Shown here piece after piece: positions 41,666 to 50,554 of a DNA stretch of 64,000 nt (within the stretch, counting starts at the first letter, position 1; each line of letters starts with the position of its first letter). Made by a program: the position numbers and the translations under genes. Source of the stretch: JARRKU01 sp050288425 (GTDB taxonomy: Bacteria > Desulfobacterota > Desulfobacteria > Desulfobacterales > Desulfosarcinaceae); assembly GCA_050288425.1 (NCBI GenBank), contig JBNKDU010000173.1:12479-76478 (forward strand). The letters are read 5' to 3'. The notes under the pieces were generated by a model, which did no database searches, was not told the origin of the DNA, and saw nothing but the letters and a program-made list of their open reading frames with translations.

Positions 41666-43192
41666 ATGGCTACAAAAAAAATTATTTGCAATGACATGGC
41701 TCACGAAACACGGGTGGCCCTGGTGGAAGACGGTGACATCGCCGAAGTGTTTATCGAGCGCACCGGATCGTCCGATAACACCGGCAATGTCTACAAAGGG
41801 CGGGTGCAACGGGTACTTCCCGGCATGCAGGCCGCTTTCGTCGATATCGGGCTGGATCAAGCGGCCTTCCTCTATGTGGATGATATTCTGACGGACAATT
41901 ACAAGTCCCTCGCGCCGCCCGCCACCGACCCGGAGGACGATGCCATCGACGAGGGCGAAGATACCGCCCACAAGAAGGCCGATGCCAACATCATCGACCT
42001 GATCACAGAAGGGCAGGATGTGATGGTCCAGGTGGCCAAATCATCCATCGGTACCAAGGGAGCGCGCATCACTTCTTATATTTCCCTGCCCGGCCGGTTT
42101 CTGGTGCTCATGCCCTCCTCCAGTCACATCGGCATTTCGCGAAGGATTCTCGACGAAACCGAACGCCACCGCCTAAAGGAACTGGTATCCGAATTGCGGA
42201 GCGGTTCATTGGGTTATATCGTGCGCACCGCCGCCGAAGGCGCCATTGCCGAGGATATCCGCCGAGAGATCGAATTTCTGAGCAAGCTGTGGAACAGTAT
42301 TCGCGACAAATATCAAAAAGCGCCCACGCCGTCTTTGATTCATCAGGAACTCGACATTCGATTGCGGGCCGTTCGGGACCTGCTGCTCCACGAAGCCGAG
42401 ACCTTGATCATCGATTCCCGGGACGGATACCAGGACATCCTTTCGTTTCTCGATACGTTCATGCCCAGCCTCAAAAGCTCGGTGGAACTCTACGAAGGCA
42501 ACGAACCGGTGTTTGACGCCTACAACCTGGAAGGCGATATCCTCAGGGCCCTTAAAAAGAAGGTATGGCTCAAATCGGGCGGCTATATTATCATCGAACA
42601 TACCGAGGCCCTGGTGGCAATCGATGTGAACACGGGAAGGTACGTGGGCAAGCACAATCTGGAAGAGACCATCCTCAAGACCAACCTGGAAGCAGTCAAG
42701 GAGATCGCCTATCAGGTCCGACTGCGGGATATCGGCGGCATTATCATCATCGATTTCATCGATATGGAAAAAAAGTCGAACCAGGAGAAGGTCTTCAATG
42801 CGCTTTGTGAAAGCTTTGCCAGGGACCGCAGCAAGTCCCACATCCTGCCCATGTCGGAAATGGGCCTGATTCAGATGACCCGCAAGCGCATCCGCAAACC
42901 GCTCACCCGGCTGATGTGCGAGCCGTGTTTCTATTGCGAGGGCGAAGGGCAGCTCATCTCCAGCCAGACGCTTTGTTACAACATCCACCGGGAGATCTTA
43001 CGCCATTCCAGCGACATGATGGGCAAAGGCATTACTCTGCGCGTGAATCCCCAGGTGGCGGAACGGCTCCACGGCGCGGAGAGCCACTTGATTACCTCCC
43101 TGGAGAGCCGTCTCAACAAGCAGATCACCATCTACCCGGATAAACGGTTTCATCTGGAACAATTCGACCTGCTGGAAACGTTGAGTATCTAG
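41666..43192 (+). CDS. rng: Ribonuclease E/G family endoribonuclease (RNase G)
   Basis: RNase of 508 residues: an S1-like RNA-binding part (GNVYKGRVQRVLPGMQAAFVDIG), an extended insertion of about 40 residues, RNase H-like and DNase I-like subdomains with IDVNTGRYVGKHNLEETI and DIGGIIIIDFIDM (the catalytic Asp region), and the Zn-link-like CEPCFYCEGEGQL. It lacks the long C-terminal scaffold of RNase E, so it is RNase G-length. It matures 16S rRNA 5' ends and decays mRNA. The start at 41666 is favoured because it begins the conserved MATKKIICN; no strong ribosome-binding site is visible. A hairpin (41616-41630) and TTGACA box (41606-41611) precede the gene. Confidence 0.93.
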   Translation: MATKKIICNDMAHETRVALVEDGDIAEVFIERTGSSDNTGNVYKGRVQRVLPGMQAAFVDIGLDQAAFLYVDDILTDNYKSLAPPATDPEDDAIDEGEDTAHKKADANIIDLITEGQDVMVQVAKSSIGTKGARITSYISLPGRFLVLMPSSSHIGISRRILDETERHRLKELVSELRSGSLGYIVRTAAEGAIAEDIRREIEFLSKLWNSIRDKYQKAPTPSLIHQELDIRLRAVRDLLLHEAETLIIDSRDGYQDILSFLDTFMPSLKSSVELYEGNEPVFDAYNLEGDILRALKKKVWLKSGGYIIIEHTEALVAIDVNTGRYVGKHNLEETILKTNLEAVKEIAYQVRLRDIGGIIIIDFIDMEKKSNQEKVFNALCESFARDRSKSHILPMSEMGLIQMTRKRIRKPLTRLMCEPCFYCEGEGQLISSQTLCYNIHREILRHSSDMMGKGITLRVNPQVAERLHGAESHLITSLESRLNKQITIYPDKRFHLEQFDLLETLSI

Positions 43193-43203
43193 ACTTTTGA
43201 ATA

Positions 43204-43233
43204 TTGACAATCCCTCTTCTTTGTGGTTATTTT
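43204..43233 (+). promoter_or_regulatory. Sigma-70-type promoter before rpmH
   Basis: TTGACA at 43204-43209, an 18-bp spacer and TATTTT at 43228-43233. It is about 100 bp upstream of rpmH and would drive the rpmH-rnpA-yidD-yidC block. Confidence 0.5.
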
Positions 43234-43332
43234 CCCGGGTTCGGCATCCGTCAGGCGGCCAATATTAGGAATTATTCATGCATCCTTCGGCATCGGGCCC
43301 CAGAAGGAAATTTTGCATAAAGGAAAGAGAAA

Positions 43333-43467
43333 ATGAAAAGAACATTTCAACCGAGCAGAATCAAGAGAGCGAGGACCCACGGCTTCCGTTCGCGGATGGC
43401 CACCAAAGCCGGCCGCCGCATCATCAACCGTCGTCGCGCCAAGGGACGCAAGCGGCTGGCCCTCTAA
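43333..43467 (+). CDS. rpmH: 50S ribosomal protein L34
   Basis: Protein of 44 residues, the usual length. It begins MKRTFQPSRIKRARTHGFRS and ends GRKRLAL, the conserved L34 sequence, with GFRSRM and many Arg/Lys. GGAAAGAGAAA precedes the start. It is the first gene of the conserved rpmH-rnpA-yidD-yidC-jag-mnmE cluster that marks origin-proximal regions in many bacteria. Confidence 0.98.
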   Translation: MKRTFQPSRIKRARTHGFRSRMATKAGRRIINRRRAKGRKRLAL

Positions 43468-43512
43468 CCGGTACGATTTTCGGGTCTAAGAGACCCACGC
43501 GATGACGACCAC

Positions 43513-43911
43513 ATGGTCGATTTTCATTCAGATAGGCGGAAGAAAGCGGATTCAAGCTCGAAAAGGACCTTTGCCAAAGGCGACAGACTTTTACAGCGAT
43601 ATGATTTCCAGAGATTGCGCAAGACCGGTCGACGGTTTCAAAACAGCTATTTTATCGCATACGGCTGTATCAATGAATTGAATCGCTGTCGCTTGGGCAT
43701 AACGGTAACACGTAGAGTGGGCAAATCCATCACGCGGAACAGGATCAAGCGCCTGGCTCGGGAGTACTTCAGACAAAACCGGCAGATTTTCAGGGAAAAG
43801 TGGGATATCAGCATCATCGCCAAGCAGCAGGCCGCCGATGTACCCAATGAAAAACTAAGTATGTTTCTGGAAGATATTTTTGGCCGAATTGCATCCTTTA
43901 AATCGAATTAA
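43513..43911 (+). CDS. rnpA: Ribonuclease P protein component
   Basis: RNase P protein of about 132 residues. It has the conserved RNR signature in VGKSITRNRIKRLAREYFR, preceded by RLGITVTRRVG and an N-terminal GDRLLQRYDFQRLRKTGRR. It partners the RNase P RNA in tRNA 5' maturation. The start is not supported by a clear ribosome-binding site, so the first 15-20 residues (MVDFHSDRRKKADSSSK) may be an overextension. The gene lies 45 bases after rpmH and its 3' end overlaps yidD. Confidence 0.92.
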   Translation: MVDFHSDRRKKADSSSKRTFAKGDRLLQRYDFQRLRKTGRRFQNSYFIAYGCINELNRCRLGITVTRRVGKSITRNRIKRLAREYFRQNRQIFREKWDISIIAKQQAADVPNEKLSMFLEDIFGRIASFKSN

Positions 43912-44128
43912 TCGATGGTTCGTCGCCGTAGCCAGGGCAATCATCCGTTGCTACCAGCTACTCATCGCGCCAATATTGGGTCCGGCCTGTCGATTTACTC
44001 CCTCATGCTCACACTATGCCATGGAAGCCCTGGAACGTCATGGTCCGGCCAAGGGGCTTTCGCTGGCGATTATGCGCCTGCTTCGGTGTCACCCCTGGAA
44101 TGATGGTGGTTTCGATCCGGTTCCATAA
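43880..44128 (+). CDS. yidD: Membrane protein insertion efficiency factor YidD
   Basis: Small protein of about 82 residues with the family core IRCYQLLIAPILGPACRFTPSCSHYAMEAL and LLRCHPWNDGGFDPVP. It assists YidC-dependent membrane insertion. The start is uncertain: a TTG at 43880 overlaps the end of rnpA by 32 bases, and other TTG codons follow (for example 43889). Such overlap and rare start are usual for this gene. It sits between rnpA and yidC. Confidence 0.92.
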   Translation: MAELHPLNRINRWFVAVARAIIRCYQLLIAPILGPACRFTPSCSHYAMEALERHGPAKGLSLAIMRLLRCHPWNDGGFDPVP

Positions 44129-44258
44129 GGATGCCGCACGTTCCTGTGGTTGGTCCCTCCGTCAACATCCGCTGCCTCCAAGGACGCCTGTCCTGAAAAA
44201 CACCACTGACTCGTCTCGCCATTTTATCCTGGTGTACTGAATTTCCGAGGAGTTTCAT

Positions 44259-45902
44259 ATGGAACAAAAGCGCCTGATCATCGCCATTGGTATTTCCTTT
44301 GGCATATTTATCCTGTGGAGCCTGTTCTTCGCCCCGACGCCACCCAAACCTTCATCGGACAGGGCCGGGGATTCGGTGGAAATCGAAAGTGGAACCAATT
44401 TGCCGCCGGTGGCGTCACCGTCCATGCCCCAGCCCGCACCGCCGCCGGCGGCCCAGGAAACGGAGCAACCGGCCAGACAGATCGTCGTCCAGACCCCCTT
44501 ATACCGCATGACCCTTTCCGAAAAAGGGGCTGCGGTCACCAGTATGGTATTGAAGGAATACCGGGAGGCGTTGTCCGAGGACTCTCCCTCGAAGGAATTA
44601 ATTCCAGCGTCCCTTACCGACGGAACCGTGCTGACCCAGCTCAGTGGCTTGGGGGCCGGGACCGAATTGGCCGTGTTTACCGCAGATCGAGAAGGAGACC
44701 GCATCGATGTCGGCAGTGAAAAAGCCGATTTGAGGTTCCGATATCGAACCGAGACCGGAATCGTCATTGAGAAGACCTATACCTTCGATCCCGGCTCATA
44801 CCTGGTGGACCTGAAGGTGACGGTTTACAACCAGGGGCAGTTCGATTACCAGGGCAAACTGGGCGTGGGACTGAATAACGCCGCCGGCGAGAAAGCCTCC
44901 CGGCTCGGATTCGAAGGACCCTGCGGCCTCGTGAATAACAGCCTCGAACAGGTCACCGTGAAGGACATCAAGAAGAAGAATCAGATCGCCGGTGAAATTC
45001 AATGGGTGGCCATCGAGGGTCGTTACTTCATGTCCAGTATTATATCCAGGGAACCGGTTAAAGGAACCATGGTTCTGGCGCACGACGGTAATACATTAAA
45101 AAATCAATTTGTTATAGAAACAAATTCCATTGCTCCGCAGCAGAGCCAGAGTTTCGACTACATCTTGTTCCTGGGCCCCAAAAGTTGGTCGCTGCTCAAA
45201 ACCTATGGATTCAGCATCGATCGGGCCATCAACTTCGGATGGTTCGATATTCTTGCCAAACCATGTCTCTGGTTCATGAATTTCATTTACCGGGTCATTC
45301 CCAATTATGGCATTGCCATCATCATCCTGACCCTCGTGACCCGAGCGATGTTCTGGCCTTTGGCCACCAAGAGCTACAAGTCCATGGGGCAAATGCGCAG
45401 GGTCCAGCCCTTGATGCAGGAAATCAGGGAAAGGTACAAAGATGACAAGGCCCGCATGAACCAGGAGATGATGACCCTCTACCGCACCTACAAGATCAAC
45501 CCCATGAGCGGCTGCCTGCCCATGTTGATTCAATTGCCCGTTTTCTTCGCATTGTATCGGATGCTCTACTCGGCCATCGAATTGCGCCACGCCCCCTTTT
45601 TTGGATGGATCAACGACCTCTCCGCACCCGACCGACTGTTCCATTTCGATTTCAGCATTCCATTCATGGAACCTCCCTACGGCATTCCCGTGTTGACCAT
45701 CGTCATGGGCGCAAGCATGTTGCTGCAGCAGAAGATGAGCCCGGCCCCCGGAGATCCGGCCCAGGCCAAGATGATGATGCTCATGCCCATCGTCTTCACC
45801 TTCATATTCATCAATTTCTCATCCGGGCTGGTGCTCTATTGGTTCGTGAGCAATATCTTTTCCATCGCCCAACAGTATTACACGCAAAAACAGACACGTT
45901 AG
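44259..45902 (+). CDS. yidC: Membrane protein insertase YidC/Oxa1
   Basis: Insertase of 547 residues. It has an N-terminal membrane helix (IIAIGISFGIFILWSLFF) and a large periplasmic beta-sandwich domain of about 300 residues after a Pro-rich segment. The conserved C-terminal helices include NYGIAIIILTLVTRAMFWPLA, MSGCLPMLIQLPVFFALY and SSGLVLYWFVSNIFSIAQQ. GAGGAG lies six bases upstream of the ATG. It inserts membrane proteins alone or with SecYEG. Confidence 0.97.
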   Translation: MEQKRLIIAIGISFGIFILWSLFFAPTPPKPSSDRAGDSVEIESGTNLPPVASPSMPQPAPPPAAQETEQPARQIVVQTPLYRMTLSEKGAAVTSMVLKEYREALSEDSPSKELIPASLTDGTVLTQLSGLGAGTELAVFTADREGDRIDVGSEKADLRFRYRTETGIVIEKTYTFDPGSYLVDLKVTVYNQGQFDYQGKLGVGLNNAAGEKASRLGFEGPCGLVNNSLEQVTVKDIKKKNQIAGEIQWVAIEGRYFMSSIISREPVKGTMVLAHDGNTLKNQFVIETNSIAPQQSQSFDYILFLGPKSWSLLKTYGFSIDRAINFGWFDILAKPCLWFMNFIYRVIPNYGIAIIILTLVTRAMFWPLATKSYKSMGQMRRVQPLMQEIRERYKDDKARMNQEMMTLYRTYKINPMSGCLPMLIQLPVFFALYRMLYSAIELRHAPFFGWINDLSAPDRLFHFDFSIPFMEPPYGIPVLTIVMGASMLLQQKMSPAPGDPAQAKMMMLMPIVFTFIFINFSSGLVLYWFVSNIFSIAQQYYTQKQTR

Positions 45903-45921
45903 TCTGCGGAGGTCTTACAAC

Positions 45922-46725
45922 ATGGCTCAATATATCGAGTTTGTCGGCAAAAACATCGACCAGGCCCTGGAGAATGCCAGCAACGAGTTGAACCTGCCGG
46001 TGGAAAGGTTGAAATACGACGTCGTTTCCTATGGATCATCGGGAATTTTTGGATTGGTGGGCGCGAAGAAAGCCAAGATTCGCGTCAAGAACGGAGATCG
46101 CAAGAAACGAGTCAAAAACACCCGCGAGCAAGCCATCGATCTGGTGAAGGATGCATTTGAACTGGAAGATGAAGAAGAGAATAAGGAAGCGCGGCCCGAA
46201 CCGCCCTTAGAGGAGAAAGCAGCGGAGACCCAGACGCCACCGCCGGATTTCGACAAGGCTACGGAAGTGGGTGGCGTCGCGCTGCGGCGGTTGGTCGATT
46301 TTATCTCCGCGGAATCCAGCATTGTTTCGGAAGTCCAGGAGCAGCGACTGATATTCAGGGTCGAGGGCGGAAACAGCGGCATGCTCATCGGCAAGCGGGG
46401 CCAGACCCTCGAAGCCATGCAATACCTCGTAGAGAAAATCGTGAACAAGCAATGCGAACAACGGGTTCGCGTGCTGGTGGACGTGGAAGGCTATCTGGAG
46501 ACGCGCAAGGAGAATTTGCAGATGATGGCCGCCCGCATGGCCGAAAAGGCCCAAAAGACGCGCAAGCCGGTGACCATCGGCCAAATGAATGCCTATGATC
46601 GCCGGACCGTTCATATGCACCTGAAGAGCAATGCCGGCGTACGGACCCAGAGCATCGGGGAAGGCTACTATCGCAAATTGGTGATATTTCCCAAAAAGAG
46701 GCGGCGCGGTCGGCCCAATCAGTGA
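45922..46725 (+). CDS. jag: RNA-binding protein Jag/KhpB
   Basis: Protein of 267 residues with a Jag N-terminal domain (YIEFVGKNIDQALENASNEL...), an acidic linker (EEENKEARPEPPLEE), a KH domain with GMLIGKRGQTLEAMQYLV (the GxxG-like loop GKRG), and an R3H domain ending YDRRTVHMHLK and GEGYYRKLVIFPK. KhpB pairs with KhpA to bind RNA and influences cell elongation. It follows yidC by 19 bases, the usual arrangement. Confidence 0.95.
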   Translation: MAQYIEFVGKNIDQALENASNELNLPVERLKYDVVSYGSSGIFGLVGAKKAKIRVKNGDRKKRVKNTREQAIDLVKDAFELEDEEENKEARPEPPLEEKAAETQTPPPDFDKATEVGGVALRRLVDFISAESSIVSEVQEQRLIFRVEGGNSGMLIGKRGQTLEAMQYLVEKIVNKQCEQRVRVLVDVEGYLETRKENLQMMAARMAEKAQKTRKPVTIGQMNAYDRRTVHMHLKSNAGVRTQSIGEGYYRKLVIFPKKRRRGRPNQ

Positions 46726-46821
46726 TGATTCCACAGGTCTTCAACAGGATATGGGCCGGAACCGCTCCCAGCGGTCCGGCCGAATGTTTTTTACATCCGG
46801 GCATCGGCACGCAGCAAATTC

Positions 46822-48237
46822 ATGAGTGGCGGAATGGATTTTGAAACCATCGCGGCCATGGCAACACCCACGGGGGTGAGCGGGATCGGCATCATTCGCT
46901 TGTCGGGCAGTCGGGCGGTTTCCATTGCCGACCATCTGTTTTCTCCGGGAAGTCTGTCGGCTTCCGGAGGGAAAATACGCCTCGCTGATATTCCTTCACA
47001 CCTGCTCTGCTACGGACATATCGTCGACGGGGAGCATCGGCAGGTGGTCGACGAAGTTATGGTCGTCGTCATGCGGGCACCCAGATCTTATACCCGGGAA
47101 GATGTGGTCGAGATCCAGGCGCACTGCGGCCATGTCATCATGTCCAAAATACTGGATCTGGTTCTGAAACGTGGTGCGCGTCTGGCCGATCCCGGGGAAT
47201 TTACCCGGCGGGCGTTTCTCAACGGCCGCATCGATTTGAGTCAGGCCGAAGCGGTGGTGGACCTGCTCAGCGCCCGCAGTGAAAGTGCCCTGCAACTTGC
47301 CGCAACCCACCTGACCGGCCAATTACGGCTTGCAGTGGAAAGGCTCATCGAAGTGGTGGAGAACCTACGGGTGGAGCTCGAGGCGAGGATCGAATTTCCC
47401 GAGGAGACGGGGGAAGGCACAGACCTGAAGAAGGTCGGCGATCTGCTCCGTTCCGATGTGCTGGGACCCATCCAGGAAATGATTGTACATTATCGGGAAG
47501 GAAAGCTGCTGCGCAACGGCGTCCGGTTGGGAATCGTGGGTCGTCCCAACGTCGGCAAGAGCAGCCTGCTCAATACCCTTCTGCGCAAAGAGAGGGCCAT
47601 CGTCACCACCATTCCGGGAACCACCCGGGATCTGATAGAAGATCAAACCTGCATCGAGGGCGTCCCCGTCGTCCTCATGGATACCGCCGGGTTACGGCAA
47701 TCCACCGATCCCATCGAAATTTTGGGTATTCAGAAGACCCGGGAAAGCATCGACGAGGCCGATATCATTCTCTTTGTCGTCGACGGCAGTCGTCCGTGTG
47801 TCTCCGAGGATATGGAGGCCTACGAATATGTCCGTGCAAGAAAGGTGATTCTCTGTATCAATAAGATCGATCTGATTTCCGACGAAACCGATGGAGATTT
47901 ACCCGGGGAACTTCATCACCTGCCGTGCGTTCGTATTTCGGCAAAAAAAGGGTGGGGCATCGACGAACTGAAGAGCGCCATCAAAGAGAGATGTCTGTTG
48001 GACGCCAAAATCGAGCCGGGCGGTACCATCGTGCCGAACAGACGGCAAAAGGCCTGCCTTGACAGGGCGGAAGGCGCCTGTGTACAGGCGTTGCAGACCA
48101 TCGATCGTGGATACGGTGAAGAGCTTGTTGTCAGCGATTTGTCGGAAATCATGAAGGCTCTTCTGCAGATCGTCGGCCGGGATGCCGGCGGCGACGTGCT
48201 CGATGAAATCTTCAACCGCTTTTGTATCGGAAAATAA
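46822..48237 (+). CDS. mnmE: tRNA uridine-5-carboxymethylaminomethyl modification GTPase MnmE
   Basis: GTPase of 471 residues. It has a folate-binding N-terminal domain (DFETIAAMATPTGVSGIGIIRLSG), a helical domain, and a Ras-like G domain with GRPNVGKSSLLNTLL, DTAGLR and NKIDL. It ends with the conserved CIGK tetrapeptide whose Cys is essential in the family. With MnmG it modifies wobble U34 of tRNAs. Start GTG/ATG ambiguity exists at MSGGMDFE; the first ATG is used. mnmG, rsmG and parAB, which often follow, are not adjacent here; a parS site lies about 78 bp downstream. Confidence 0.97.
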   Translation: MSGGMDFETIAAMATPTGVSGIGIIRLSGSRAVSIADHLFSPGSLSASGGKIRLADIPSHLLCYGHIVDGEHRQVVDEVMVVVMRAPRSYTREDVVEIQAHCGHVIMSKILDLVLKRGARLADPGEFTRRAFLNGRIDLSQAEAVVDLLSARSESALQLAATHLTGQLRLAVERLIEVVENLRVELEARIEFPEETGEGTDLKKVGDLLRSDVLGPIQEMIVHYREGKLLRNGVRLGIVGRPNVGKSSLLNTLLRKERAIVTTIPGTTRDLIEDQTCIEGVPVVLMDTAGLRQSTDPIEILGIQKTRESIDEADIILFVVDGSRPCVSEDMEAYEYVRARKVILCINKIDLISDETDGDLPGELHHLPCVRISAKKGWGIDELKSAIKERCLLDAKIEPGGTIVPNRRQKACLDRAEGACVQALQTIDRGYGEELVVSDLSEIMKALLQIVGRDAGGDVLDEIFNRFCIGK

Positions 48238-48314
48238 AGGTTCCCGCGGTTGAACCATCGTAGCGTTGTGTATAAAGTGAACAGGCGGAGTCGATGCCAT
48301 GGGCCGGGTCGTAT

Positions 48315-48330
48315 TGTTCCACGTGAAACA
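48315..48330. promoter_or_regulatory. parS centromere site
   Basis: TGTTCCACGTGAAACA matches the bacterial parS consensus TGTTNCACGTGAAACA exactly. It lies in the gap between mnmE and the next gene, 16 bases upstream of the latter's start. ParB binds such sites near the origin. parA/parB are not encoded in the window. Confidence 0.9.
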
Positions 48331-48345
48331 TCAAGGAGTATGAAC

Positions 48346-49020
48346 ATGAATTTGGAACCCTGTTTCGAGAAATATGAAGCGCTGGTAAAGCAGGTGGATG
48401 CCGTATTCGATAAGGTTCAGCAAGAGCACGCCGAGTGCGTGGCCTGCAAAGCCGGCTGCGATGATTGTTGCCATGCCTTGTTCGATCTCACCCTCATCGA
48501 GGCAATGTACATCAAGAAGAAATTCGACCAGGTTTTTGAAGCCGCCGGACGCGAGGCGATCATCGAGAAAGCCAACAAGGCCGACCGCGATGTGTATCGC
48601 CTGAAACGTCGATCCCATAAGGATCAATTGGCCGGTAAACCGGAGGGGGAGATCCTGGAGGAGATGGCCGCCGAGCGGGTACGCTGCCCCCTGCTCAACG
48701 AGGCGTCCTGTTGCGATCTTTATGAACAGCGACCGATCACCTGCCGACTCTATGGAATACCGACTGTCATCGGTGACAAGGCCCACACCTGTGGCGCGAG
48801 CGGTTTTCGGGAAGGGATGGCCTATCCCACGGTGAAACTCGAGGCCATCCAAAACAAATTGTATGCGCTTTCTGCAGAGTTGGCCATGGAGATCAAGAGT
48901 CGGTATCCCAAGCTCGGTGAAATGTTGGTCCCCCTGTCCATGGCATTGCTCACCGACTACACCGATGAGTATCTGGGAGTAAAAGACGTGCAGGGCGAAC
49001 AAGACAAGGAAGGGGAGTAG
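48346..49020 (+). CDS. YkgJ-family cysteine cluster protein
   Basis: Soluble protein of 224 residues with the CxxC-rich Zn/Fe-binding core: CVACKAGCDDCCHALFDLTL and later RCPLLNEASCCDLYEQRPITCRLYG. This is the signature of the YkgJ/CxxCxxCC family (probable iron-sulfur or zinc binding). The start at 48346 is chosen because AAGGAG lies seven bases upstream; the in-frame ATG at 48340 is too close. The parS site lies in its 5' region, so ParB spreading could affect it. The next gene follows by 11 bases. No enzymatic function is known. Confidence 0.87.
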   Translation: MNLEPCFEKYEALVKQVDAVFDKVQQEHAECVACKAGCDDCCHALFDLTLIEAMYIKKKFDQVFEAAGREAIIEKANKADRDVYRLKRRSHKDQLAGKPEGEILEEMAAERVRCPLLNEASCCDLYEQRPITCRLYGIPTVIGDKAHTCGASGFREGMAYPTVKLEAIQNKLYALSAELAMEIKSRYPKLGEMLVPLSMALLTDYTDEYLGVKDVQGEQDKEGE

Positions 49021-49031
49021 GTGGTTCGGAT

Positions 49032-49364
49032 ATGAGCCAGGAAATCGAAGATCGCAAGAAGGCCGTGTTTGACGCCATGTCGCCCCGGCGTCAGAAATTC
49101 ATCCTGAAAAGAGGCTACGACAAATGGGATCCCTTCGAAGAGCCCAAAGACCCCATCGATATCCGCCGGGATAAGACCAAGCGAACCACCCAACAACTGG
49201 TACGTGAATTCCTCCAGAACTGTGGCCATGAGAATTACTCCAACGCATATGGTCGCGGCGTGTTGGAGATGGCGTTGGGTATCATCAACGATGACGATCG
49301 ATTCATCGGCATGTACGAGTTTGCGGCCTGGTATCAGATCCAGCTGAAGAAAGCCGGCTTTTGA
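49032..49364 (+). CDS. Small soluble protein of unknown function, 110 residues
   Basis: A charged, soluble protein with MSPRRQKFILKRGYDKWDPF, then RTTQQLVREFLQNCGH and RFIGMYEFAAWYQIQLKK. No known domain was recognised; the compact length and position suggest a conserved helical protein. It begins 11 bases after the YkgJ-like gene's stop and is probably co-transcribed with it, so the two may work together. Confidence 0.7.
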   Translation: MSQEIEDRKKAVFDAMSPRRQKFILKRGYDKWDPFEEPKDPIDIRRDKTKRTTQQLVREFLQNCGHENYSNAYGRGVLEMALGIINDDDRFIGMYEFAAWYQIQLKKAGF

Positions 49365-49529
49365 GGACGGGATGAGACTGGCCGGCTGGTGTGGACCTGC
49401 CGCCATCCGGTTGTCCGTGCGTCAGGATGAATTGCTCCGTCGCTGATCCAATCGACGGGCGGATAGATTTTCGGAATGGTGCCGATTGTTTCGCAATTGG
49501 TGCCTTCTAGCAGACTCGAAAGGGGGGCC

Positions 49530-50369
49530 ATGTTTCCGCCAGATGAGATCCAGCGGTCCATTCTGGAGCTTCTGTTCCGGCGGTTCATACGTTTGACGCC
49601 CCGCGATTTGATGTTGGCCGTCGAGGAGTCGAACCATGGAATTTCGAAGAAGGCCGTTCGTGATGCGGTTCGGGAGCTGATCGCCGATGGCCGCCTGATC
49701 TATACCCACCATTTTTCCACGTCCCATCTTGAATACAATTTCAAGCCTCCCGTCCAGATCTCAAGACGGATTCGCATCGTGCCTCCGGAATACATCCGGC
49801 CGTCGCCACGAAATACCGCCGCGATCAAGCTGTTGGACGGTTTTGTCTTCGGCGGAGGAGATCATCCCACCACCCGGCTGATCATCGAGGGGTTGGATGA
49901 GGTTTTGGCCGCATCAAGCCATTTGGTCGAGGCAACCCCCGTTTCGGTCCTGGACATCGGGACCGGCTCCGGAATCCTGGCCCTGGTCGCCCTGAAATTG
50001 GGCGTGGAGTGGGCATTGGGCGTCGATATCGATCCCGCCGCCTGCGACAGCGCCCGGAAAAATGCCGCGCTGAATCGATTGGGCCATCGGATGGAGGTTG
50101 GCGATCATCTGCCATCAGCGGAAAAGGAAACCACCTTTGATATGATCATGGCCAATCTGCGGCCGCCGACACTGAAACATCTGTTTCCCACGATGATGGC
50201 GTTGTCCCGCCCGGGGGCCTTGTGGCTCGTTTCCGGATTCCGCAGGCATGAAGAGGAGGGCCTGTCGCAGGGATTGCCGGGTTCCGGCTGGAGGCGAATC
50301 TGGCGCGGGGAAGCCTGTGATTGGGTGGCCTGGATGCTGAAGCTGCCAGAAGCGACCACCGTCGCATAA
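49530..50369 (+). CDS. Winged-helix domain fused to PrmA-like methyltransferase
   Basis: Protein of 279 residues. Residues 1-75 look like a winged-helix DNA-binding domain (IQRSILELLFRRFIRL, KKAVRDAVRELIADGRLIYT). Residues about 85-279 are a SAM-dependent methyltransferase with the PrmA-type motif VFGGGDHPTTRLIIEGL, motif I VLDIGTGSGILALVAL, acidic GVDIDPAA and the NLRPP motif near NPPY position. PrmA methylates ribosomal protein L11, but its N-terminal domain is different from this one, so the target may differ. The start at 49530 has GGGGGG upstream; a longer frame is not supported. It converges on the rubredoxin-domain gene. Confidence 0.8.
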   Translation: MFPPDEIQRSILELLFRRFIRLTPRDLMLAVEESNHGISKKAVRDAVRELIADGRLIYTHHFSTSHLEYNFKPPVQISRRIRIVPPEYIRPSPRNTAAIKLLDGFVFGGGDHPTTRLIIEGLDEVLAASSHLVEATPVSVLDIGTGSGILALVALKLGVEWALGVDIDPAACDSARKNAALNRLGHRMEVGDHLPSAEKETTFDMIMANLRPPTLKHLFPTMMALSRPGALWLVSGFRRHEEEGLSQGLPGSGWRRIWRGEACDWVAWMLKLPEATTVA

Positions 50370-50554
50370 TCCATACACCGGAAAAAGAACACCTCTCTCC
50401 CTTGAGGAGGGTCTGATCGTGCGAAATTCAGCCTCTCCGGAAGTCGGTCTGTAAACCCACGGCTGACAATACTTTGCGCGGAAGCAAAAGGATCGCGAAC
50501 AATAATTGTGCGCGATGGTGGGTCGGGATTATCGGTTGGGCCGGATATCCTGGA

